Assembly: GCA_029851945.1 (NCBI GenBank)
Contig: JARKUZ010000047.1
Location: 30,195-94,194, forward strand
Length of the DNA stretch: 64,000 nt
Direction: 5' to 3'
From: Terrisporobacter sp.
Lineage (GTDB): Bacteria; Bacillota_A; Clostridia; Peptostreptococcales; Peptostreptococcaceae
This document shows, one piece after another, positions 57,480-64,000 of the stretch. The notes under the pieces are model-generated. The model worked only from the letters and a program-made list of their open reading frames with translations. It did not search any database and was not told the origin of the DNA. The first letter of the stretch is position 1. The number at the start of each line of letters is the position of its first letter. The position numbers and the translations under genes were made by a program.

Positions 57480-58508
57480 ATGTTAAGATGGGAATTAAAA
57501 AAAATAGTTAAAAATAAAACCTCAATAATAGCACTTATACTTATGGGACTTTTATTTATACAACTTGGGTTTGTAAAACCTATGTTAGAAACTGAAAATG
57601 AATATTTTGATGAAAGTAAAAATGAATATATAATTGACAAAAGACCAGGAGATGTAATAGCACAAGAAAAATTAAATAATAAAGTAAATGAGATAAAGTC
57701 GATTGCCAATAAGAATACTCATGGCTTAAAAGATGAAAATGAAAAGCAAATTAGCAAAATGTCAAAAGAAAAGCTAAATAAAGATAATGGTGAAAAATAT
57801 AAAGATGTAACATTCTATCAAGTATTTGAAAATAGAGCAACTTTTCCTTTAGCTACACTACTTATTGTAGCTATAATAGTTACACTTTCTTCAAATTTAT
57901 ATACAGATGAAAGATTATCAAATGTAGATACTATAATCTTATCATCTAAAAATAAATATAAAGCTTTAAATTCAAAGCTTTTAATATCAATAATTTTACC
58001 AATTATTGTTTACGCAATTTATTTAATTGCAACTTTTATAGCAACATATATTCAATACGGAGCTCCGATAAATGGAGGTTTACAAGCATATAGAATATCT
58101 AATATAGCAAGTTTAGTTAGAGAGATGAATATTGTTCAATATATAGCATCTGAAATAGGGGTAGTATCTTTAGTATTTATAGCAATATCAATATTCTCGG
58201 CTTTATTCTCGTTTATAACTAAAAACTCAATACAATCTATATCTTGTTCAATTTTGTTTATAGCTATCGGTAAAATATTAGTATTTTTACAATTTTTACC
58301 TTATAACTTAATGATGATAATACACCAATGTAGTTTTATAGATATACTTTCAAAAAATAGTTTTATATCTACTGCATATATGGGACAAATTAAACTATTC
58401 TCAATGAATTTTGACTTAGTCACAACTTGCTTAAGTACATTAGTATTAATAGTTTTATCTGGGATACTACTAAATGTTTACGTATTCAAGAAAATATTAA
58501 ATAGATAA
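57480..58508 (+). CDS. ABC exporter permease subunit 1
   Basis: A 342-residue ABC-2-type permease. One transmembrane segment (about 15-33) is followed by a hydrophilic loop of about 90 residues outside the cell, then about five more segments from residue 120. The layout resembles permeases of lantibiotic-immunity and antimicrobial peptide exporters. AGAGAGGAG precedes the ATG. It is the first gene of a permease-ATPase-permease operon. Confidence 0.85.
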   Translation: MLRWELKKIVKNKTSIIALILMGLLFIQLGFVKPMLETENEYFDESKNEYIIDKRPGDVIAQEKLNNKVNEIKSIANKNTHGLKDENEKQISKMSKEKLNKDNGEKYKDVTFYQVFENRATFPLATLLIVAIIVTLSSNLYTDERLSNVDTIILSSKNKYKALNSKLLISIILPIIVYAIYLIATFIATYIQYGAPINGGLQAYRISNIASLVREMNIVQYIASEIGVVSLVFIAISIFSALFSFITKNSIQSISCSILFIAIGKILVFLQFLPYNLMMIIHQCSFIDILSKNSFISTAYMGQIKLFSMNFDLVTTCLSTLVLIVLSGILLNVYVFKKILNR

Positions 58509-58531
58509 ATAAAAACATGGAGGAAGTAAAA

Positions 58532-59419
58532 ATGAATAAATTAGAAATTGTAAATTTAACTAAAACATATAAACATAAAAGTGCAAATGAAAATATAAGT
58601 TTAACTTTAAATAGTGGAGTATATGGTTTATTAGGACCTAATGGGGCTGGTAAATCAACTTTAATGAAGCAACTAGCAACTAAAACAACTCCAAGTAGTG
58701 GAAAAATATTATATAACGAAAAAGATATAAAGTCTTTAGATGATGAATATAGAGCATTAGTTGGATATTTACCACAAGAATTTGATGCATATAAAAACTT
58801 TAAAGCGAGAGAATTCTTAATGTATATGGCAGCTCTTAAAGGAATGAGCAATAGTGAAGCTAAGAAAAGAGTAGATGAGCTATTAAAATTAGTAGGTCTT
58901 TATGAAGTAAGAAATAAGAATGTATCTAAATTTTCTGGAGGAATGAAAAGAAGAGTTGGTATAGCTCAAGCGTTACTTAATAACCCTAAAATATTAATAT
59001 TAGACGAACCAACAGCAGGTCTTGACCCTCAAGAAAGAACTAGATTTAGAAATTTACTATCAAATATAGGAACGGAAACAATAGTAATACTTTCAACTCA
59101 TATAATTTCTGATATAGAGTCAGTAGCTAAAGAAACTATTATGATAAAAGATGGTAAATTATTACTAAAAGGAACTCACAGAGAAATTTTAGAAGATATG
59201 AAAGGTAAAGTATATACAATAACTACAAATAATGAAAGTGAAGTAAATGAGATTCAAAGAAATTACAAAGTAGTAAGTATAAATCGTGGGGTTGAAGATA
59301 CTCAATTAAGAATAATAAGCGATAAAGCACCATCATATGAAAATTCAAAACTAACTGAACCAAGGTTTGAAGATGTTTACATGTTCTACTTTGAGTTAGA
59401 AGATGCAAGGGAGGTATAA
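58532..59419 (+). CDS. ABC exporter ATP-binding subunit
   Basis: A 295-residue ATPase with Walker A GPNGAGKSTL, Q-loop LPQEFDAYKNF, signature FSGGMKRRVGIAQAL, Walker B ILILDEPTAGLD and the H-loop His in LSTHI. The C-terminal 80 residues match exporter ATPases of the antibiotic/lantibiotic class. The ATG at 58532 follows TGGAGGAAG; the upstream ATG at 58517 precedes that site. It lies between the two permease genes. Confidence 0.93.
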   Translation: MNKLEIVNLTKTYKHKSANENISLTLNSGVYGLLGPNGAGKSTLMKQLATKTTPSSGKILYNEKDIKSLDDEYRALVGYLPQEFDAYKNFKAREFLMYMAALKGMSNSEAKKRVDELLKLVGLYEVRNKNVSKFSGGMKRRVGIAQALLNNPKILILDEPTAGLDPQERTRFRNLLSNIGTETIVILSTHIISDIESVAKETIMIKDGKLLLKGTHREILEDMKGKVYTITTNNESEVNEIQRNYKVVSINRGVEDTQLRIISDKAPSYENSKLTEPRFEDVYMFYFELEDAREV

Positions 59420-59421
59420 TC

Positions 59422-60177
59422 ATGTTCTCAGTTATCAAGGCAGAGATAAAAAAGAATTTTAAGCTTGGGGTAATTATTGTTTGGGCGTTAACAGTATTTC
59501 TAGCATATAGTTCTACTTATAATTTTGATGTTAATGAAACATATGCAAATTTATTTTCTAAATGGTTTGGCCTTGCTCCATTTATGGGATTAACTATGTT
59601 TATGATGTTTTCAGGAAGTTTTATTATAGAGTATAATTCAAACATGGATGGATTAATAAAAGCTACAAAAAATGGTAAAAAACAGTTAGTTATAAGTAAA
59701 TTTATAGCAGCTGGAATAAGTGCTAGTATAGTAAATATTACAATATTATATACAATGGTATTAAGAGCATTAGTATCTTTAAACTTTAAAGGATTAAATA
59801 CTCCATTAAAGAATTTATGGTACTTTGGAAATAGCGGATCTAATATGACAGTAATTCAAATGATATTAATGATGACTATTAACATAATAATAGGATCATT
59901 CTTACTAGCAGCTTTAGGATTATTTTTATCATCAATAAGTAAAAATGCAATAGTACCATTTTTAATAGGTGGAGCATGTATGGCAATACCTTACTTTATG
60001 GAAGCTAGAGGTATGGTTAGTAATGTTTTAGAATGGCCTATATTAGGAATGTATGCAACTCCAATTATAAGATACAAATTACCAGCAAGCATATGGGCTG
60101 TATTTATAGGGACAAGTATAGTAGGAGTGGTATTATTTTACAATTTAGCTAAGAGAAGATTTTTAAGTGAAAGATAG
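59422..60177 (+). CDS. ABC exporter permease subunit 2
   Basis: A 251-residue ABC-2-type permease with six hydrophobic segments (starting about residue 17). It follows the ATPase gene by two bases, preceded by GGGAGGTAT. With the first permease it would form a heteromeric exporter. The substrate cannot be read from sequence; the adjacent two-component system suggests a cell-envelope or antimicrobial signal. Confidence 0.88.
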   Translation: MFSVIKAEIKKNFKLGVIIVWALTVFLAYSSTYNFDVNETYANLFSKWFGLAPFMGLTMFMMFSGSFIIEYNSNMDGLIKATKNGKKQLVISKFIAAGISASIVNITILYTMVLRALVSLNFKGLNTPLKNLWYFGNSGSNMTVIQMILMMTINIIIGSFLLAALGLFLSSISKNAIVPFLIGGACMAIPYFMEARGMVSNVLEWPILGMYATPIIRYKLPASIWAVFIGTSIVGVVLFYNLAKRRFLSER

Positions 60178-60206
60178 TCTATAAATATAAATAATTTAGA
60201 AATAAT

Positions 60207-60247
60207 AAAAAGAAAAGCAAAACACTAGTTATGCTTTTCTTTTTTCA
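60207..60247 (+). terminator. Terminator of ABC operon
   Basis: AAAAGAAAAGCA / TGCTTTTCTTTT with a T run. Confidence 0.85.
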
Positions 60248-60355
60248 TTAAAAATAAAATGTGCAAATATGGTATAAATTAAATATAAAAAGAACGTAAA
60301 ATTAAAAATAATATGTAATAATAAAAATTATATTACTGTGATAGGAGGGTCTTAA

Positions 60356-61075
60356 GTGGAGTCTTTAATAAGAAAAAGTAAGATATTAGTAGTTGATGAT
60401 GAAATAGAGATATTAAATCTAATAAAAAAGGCACTTGATAAAGAAGGATTTAAAAATATTTATATAGCTGATAATGGAACTAAAGGATTAGAAATATTTG
60501 AAAGAGAAAATCTGGATTTAGCTATATTAGATATTATGCTTCCAGATATTGAAGGATATGATATATGTAAAAAAATAAGACAAACATCAGACATACCAGT
60601 ACTATTTTTATCAGCAAAAGGAGAAGAATTAGATAAATTAGTAGGGTTATCTTTAGGTGCTGATGATTATATAACAAAACCATTTAGTATAAAAGAACTA
60701 GCACTTAGAGTAAAAATTCAGCTTAGAAGGAGTAAGAAACAATTTAATGTAGAAGAAAAAGAAAAAGATAACATTATAAAAGCAGGGCCATTTGAAGTAA
60801 ATGATAAAACTTTGGAAGTTAAGAAAAATGGAGAGTTGTTAGAACTAAAACCTAAAGAATTGAAGATGTTTATGTATATGGTAAAACATAAAAATCAGAT
60901 AATAAGTAAAGAAAAGTTTTGTGATGAAGTGTGGGGAGATGATTTTATAGGATATGATAATACTATAATGGTTCATATAAGAAGGTTAAGAGAAAAGGTC
61001 GAAGATAACCCTTCAAAACCTGAGTATATACTAAATGTAAAAGGACTTGGATATAAATTTGTAATAAAAGAATAA
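60356..61075 (+). CDS. OmpR-family response regulator
   Basis: A 239-residue regulator. The receiver domain has acidic pocket DDE (about 17-19), phospho-acceptor in LAILDIMLPD (Asp about 61), and Lys in YITKPFSIKEL. A C-terminal winged helix (about 140-237) ends RLREKVEDNPSKPEYILNV. The start is GTG 60356 after TAGGAGGG. It pairs with the kinase gene 20 bases downstream and is the likely activator of the repeated promoters at 56035 and 57391. Confidence 0.94.
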   Translation: MESLIRKSKILVVDDEIEILNLIKKALDKEGFKNIYIADNGTKGLEIFERENLDLAILDIMLPDIEGYDICKKIRQTSDIPVLFLSAKGEELDKLVGLSLGADDYITKPFSIKELALRVKIQLRRSKKQFNVEEKEKDNIIKAGPFEVNDKTLEVKKNGELLELKPKELKMFMYMVKHKNQIISKEKFCDEVWGDDFIGYDNTIMVHIRRLREKVEDNPSKPEYILNVKGLGYKFVIKE

Positions 61076-61095
61076 TTAGCTAAGGATGGTTTAGT

Positions 61096-62514
61096 ATGAA
61101 ATGGAAATTAACTTTAAAGTACCTTTTATCAACTGTAATAGTTGCTATGATAGTTGTTCAATTAAATATAGCTATAGCTATTTTTATATCTGTGATGATA
61201 AATGTAAACCCACCACACAATGGACATGGAATATTTAATAATGTAGAATTATTTGTAAGAGATTTTAATAAAAATATTTTTAATGATACATATGATATAA
61301 ATAATGTCTATGTAAATGACAAGGGTAAAGAAATTTTAAAAAAAAGTAGTCTATGGATACAAGTATTAGATAATAATGGAAATGTGATTTATAAGTATAA
61401 TACACCTGATAATATACAAAATAAATACACACCTGTTCAGTTAATAAATACATATAAATATTCTGGGGTAGAAGGTAATAAATCTACTGTTTTAGTTGCT
61501 GAAAAAAATATAAATAATTACTCATATACATATCTAATTGGATTTCCTATGACTCAGGTAGATAAAATAAATATAACTACTGATGCAGACTCAATAAAAA
61601 ATATAATATCAAAAGTTTTATTATCTATTATAGTAGTGGATATAATAGTAGCCACGGTAATAGGGTATATGTTTAGTAAGTCTTTAACTAAACCTGTAAA
61701 AAGCATAATAGGTGGAGTTGAAGATTTAGCTAGTGGAAACTATGAATCATACTACAAAGAAAAAGGAATATATAAACCTGTATTTAATAAGTTAAATAAT
61801 CTAGCAGATACATTGAAGGAAAATGAAAGAGAACGAAAAAAAATCGAATCTATGAAGAATGAATGGATTGCAAATATATCTCATGATATAAAAACACCTT
61901 TGGCATCTATAAAAGGATATGCAGAGTTAATGTCTAGTGATTATGATATAGAGTCTGATGAAGTATCTCAATATGCAGAAATTATAGATAGTAAGGCTAA
62001 CTATATAAAAGAATTAGTAGATGATCTAAATTTAACTATGAAGCTAAAGGATGGATATTCGAATATATCTAGAGAGGAAAAGAATATAGTATCACTGGTT
62101 AGAGGATGCATTATAGACATTCTTAATGATCCTAAATATAGTCACGTAGATATAGATTTTAATTCTAGTGAAGATAAAATAATATTAGATATAGATGAGT
62201 TACTTATGAAGAGAGTAATAAATAATATATTATACAATTCTATTATTCATAATGATGAAGATGTAAGTATAAAAGTAAATGTAGCATCAAATGAAAAGAC
62301 TCATATAATCATTGAAGATAATGGCAAGGGAATATGTCAAGAAGATCTTAAGTATATTTTTGAAAGGTACTATAGAGGGACTAATACAGGTGATGCCCAT
62401 AAAGGCTCAGGTTTAGGAATGGCTATAAGTAGAGATATTGTAAAGGCTCATAATGGAGAAATAAAAGTAGAAAGTAACATAGGTATTGGTACTAAAATAG
62501 AAATAATACTTTAA
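61096..62514 (+). CDS. Sensor histidine kinase
   Basis: A 472-residue membrane kinase. Two transmembrane segments (about 8-34 and 170-195) flank an extracellular sensor of about 135 residues. A HAMP-like linker leads to the dimerisation domain with NISHDIKTPLASIKGYAEL (phospho-acceptor His) and an ATPase domain with N box, IIEDNGKGI and GSGLGMAISRDIV. The long sensor loop distinguishes it from intramembrane-sensing BceS-type kinases. Partner of the response regulator upstream. Confidence 0.94.
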   Translation: MKWKLTLKYLLSTVIVAMIVVQLNIAIAIFISVMINVNPPHNGHGIFNNVELFVRDFNKNIFNDTYDINNVYVNDKGKEILKKSSLWIQVLDNNGNVIYKYNTPDNIQNKYTPVQLINTYKYSGVEGNKSTVLVAEKNINNYSYTYLIGFPMTQVDKINITTDADSIKNIISKVLLSIIVVDIIVATVIGYMFSKSLTKPVKSIIGGVEDLASGNYESYYKEKGIYKPVFNKLNNLADTLKENERERKKIESMKNEWIANISHDIKTPLASIKGYAELMSSDYDIESDEVSQYAEIIDSKANYIKELVDDLNLTMKLKDGYSNISREEKNIVSLVRGCIIDILNDPKYSHVDIDFNSSEDKIILDIDELLMKRVINNILYNSIIHNDEDVSIKVNVASNEKTHIIIEDNGKGICQEDLKYIFERYYRGTNTGDAHKGSGLGMAISRDIVKAHNGEIKVESNIGIGTKIEIIL

Positions 62515-62515
62515 A

Positions 62516-62566
62516 TAAATAAAAAGGAGACTAATCAAGGATGATAGCTCTCCTTTTTTTATTTAT
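62516..62566. terminator. Bidirectional terminator
   Basis: AATAAATAAAAAGGAGA / TCTCCTTTTTTTATTTAT between the convergent kinase and hemolysin III genes. Confidence 0.8.
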
Positions 62567-63210
62567 ATTACATAATTAAATACACAGAAAAAGTGAGTTA
62601 AACTTCCAAGCATTATAAATATATGGAAGATTTCATGAAAACCTAAGTATTTAAAGTCTAAAAATTTTGGTTTAGTTGCATATATTAAAGCTCCTATAGT
62701 ATAAAAAACACCACCTAATACAAGTAAAGAAACTCCATGGAATGATAAAGCTTTATACAATGGGCTAATAAGGAATATAGAAACCCATCCCATAGCAACA
62801 TATATAGCTGTAGAAATCCATCTAGGGCAGTTAAACCAAATTAATTTAAAAGACACACCAGCAACAGCAGTAGCCATTATAACTCCAAATAAAATCCATC
62901 CAGTAGAACCATCTAAAGCAATTAGGCAAAATGGAGTATACGAACCTGCTATTAAAACAAATATCATAGCATGGTCTAATCTTCTTAAAAATCCTATTAC
63001 CTTATCACTAGAAATAACTAAATGATAAGTTGCGGAAGCTGCATACAGAAGAATCATACTTAATCCGAATATTATTACAGCTGTTAGGTCTAAGGTAGAT
63101 GGGGTATTTAATGTTGTTTTTATTACTAATGCTAGTAGTCCAATAAAAGACAATATTGCACCAGCAAGATGAGTAAAACCATTAATTGGCTCTCTAAGAT
63201 AATTATTCAT
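62563..63210 (-). CDS. Hemolysin III family membrane protein (PAQR superfamily)
   Basis: A 215-residue protein with seven hydrophobic segments. The opening REPINGFTHLAGAILSFIG, the SATYHLV motif and the late HEIFHIFIMLGSLTHFF helix carry conserved His/Asp residues of the Hly-III/YqfA/TrhA branch of the PAQR fold. In E. coli and Bacillus relatives it influences membrane energetics or fatty-acid homeostasis; true hemolytic activity is doubtful. TGGAGG precedes the ATG. Confidence 0.92.
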   Translation of the reverse strand: MNNYLREPINGFTHLAGAILSFIGLLALVIKTTLNTPSTLDLTAVIIFGLSMILLYAASATYHLVISSDKVIGFLRRLDHAMIFVLIAGSYTPFCLIALDGSTGWILFGVIMATAVAGVSFKLIWFNCPRWISTAIYVAMGWVSIFLISPLYKALSFHGVSLLVLGGVFYTIGALIYATKPKFLDFKYLGFHEIFHIFIMLGSLTHFFCVFNYVI

Positions 63211-63493
63211 AATTTACCTCCATAAATTAAAGTTGAATATATAATTTATTTTACGTGTTTTTACACAAATAAGTAAATAAACCAACAAATTATAACAAAA
63301 TTAGTATCTGGTTTTAATACTATATTACTATTATACTCTAAATTATAAATGTATATATACTTAAAAAAAATTTACTATATAAAAATAAAATCAAATTAAC
63401 TGGAAATTCTCTTAAATACAAGAGTTTGGGATATATTTATTATATTTAAAATATAAAAAATAATAATTTTTTTAAAAAATTTTAAAAAAGGTA

Positions 63494-63522
63494 TTGACGA
63501 TGTATTTTCAGGGTGATATAGT
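63494..63522 (+). promoter_or_regulatory. rRNA operon promoter
   Basis: TTGACG, 17-bp spacer, TATAGT with an extended TG (63514-63515), preceded by A/T runs that fit an UP element. Confidence 0.85.
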
Positions 63523-63585
63523 ATTACTTGTCCGAGAGAGATTCGGATGAAACAAAAAAGTAAGCGCCGACACAGTCGCTTAAAA

Positions 63586-63598
63586 TGAACTTTGAAAA
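63586..63598 (+). promoter_or_regulatory. boxA-like antitermination site
   Basis: TGAACTTTGAAAA resembles the rRNA boxA of Gram-positives (TGCTCTTTGAAAA), bound by NusB/S10. Confidence 0.6.
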
Positions 63599-63630
63599 TT
63601 AAACAGTAGGTTAATTTATATAACTAAAAT

Positions 63631-63646
63631 GATTCTTTAAAGAATC
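63631..63646. repeat. Palindrome in 16S leader
   Basis: GATTCTTTAAAGAATC, a perfect 16-bp palindrome in the pre-rRNA leader, probably part of a processing structure. Confidence 0.6.
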
Positions 63647-63697
63647 GAAAACAACCAAGCCAGATATTCAGATAATGATAGTCTGAGCAGGAAAACT

Positions 63698-64000
<303 letters not shown>

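Larger units (their letters stand above)
63211..63697. other. rRNA operon upstream region and leader
   Basis: About 490 bases without a protein gene. It holds A/T-rich sequence before the rRNA promoter (possible UP element), the promoter, a boxA-like site and processing hairpins; the leader runs from about 63530 to the 16S 5' end. A hairpin AAGCG / CGCTT lies at 63562-63581. Confidence 0.7.

Noticed and set aside
63562..63581. Hairpin in rRNA leader as a terminator
   Set aside because: AAGCG/CGCTT stem is short and not followed by a T tract; it lies in an antiterminated rRNA leader.

Overview
The window is AT-rich chromosomal DNA of a low-GC Gram-positive anaerobe. The gene set and order (pyrBKDE, groES-groEL, guaB-guaA, purECFMNHDL), the AT-rich intergenic DNA, strong AGGAGG ribosome binding sites and the 5' end of a 16S rRNA gene (from about 63698) all point to Peptostreptococcaceae. 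From memory the 16S 5' variable region resembles Paraclostridium/Paeniclostridium (perhaps P. sordellii) more than Clostridioides difficile, but I could not run a comparison. I see no phage, insertion sequence, CRISPR array or tRNA gene.

Layout. 1-5.7 kb: a secreted NlpC/P60 cell-wall hydrolase, ferritin, and a pyrimidine operon (pyrB, pyrK, pyrD, pyrE) whose leader carries a PyrR-type RNA motif next to the pyrB ribosome binding site. 5.7-13.6 kb: a small membrane protein, a LysR regulator divergent from a YeiH-type exporter, a cation/proton antiporter, a pair of deoxynucleoside kinases, an OGG1-type DNA glycosylase and cardiolipin synthase. 13.6-15.7 kb: groES-groEL under a CIRCE element. 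16.7-18.7 kb: larB and larC of the nickel-pincer cofactor pathway; larC is split at an in-phase A AAA AAC slippery heptamer, as expected for programmed -1 frameshifting. 18.7-27.2 kb: a purine block with a guanine riboswitch and terminator ahead of guaB-guaA, two paralogous AzgA-type purine permeases, a BMP-family lipoprotein and a K+ channel gene. 27.4-28.5 kb: a small membrane protein and a heme oxygenase-like protein. 28.8-39.8 kb: the IMP biosynthesis genes purE, C, F, M, N, H, D and a single-chain purL.

40-52.3 kb: an ECF sigma factor with its membrane anti-sigma partner, a remnant of htpG, a MATE transporter, a short L25 protein, a PAS-PAS-GGDEF-HD-GYP cyclic-di-GMP enzyme, a phosphodiesterase, a three-gene cluster containing a protein with an extremely cysteine-rich tail, a zinc-ribbon protein, a HAD phosphatase and uncharacterised proteins. 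52.4-56 kb: a methionine-rich protein divergent from an ArsR/SmtB sensor and a Zn/Cd-type P1B ATPase with a clear SmtB-like operator. 56-62.5 kb: a membrane-anchored zincin, a permease-ATPase-permease ABC exporter and a two-component system; the zincin gene and the ABC operon have nearly identical 60-bp promoter regions, which suggests one regulon. The window ends with hemolysin III and the promoter, leader and 5' part of an rRNA operon.

Most of the window is core metabolism. The items most worth a second look are the larC frameshift site, the guaB riboswitch with its long nested antiterminator, the duplicated promoter linking the zincin to the ABC/two-component module, the Cys-tail cluster, the Met-rich protein beside the metal ATPase, and the htpG remnant.
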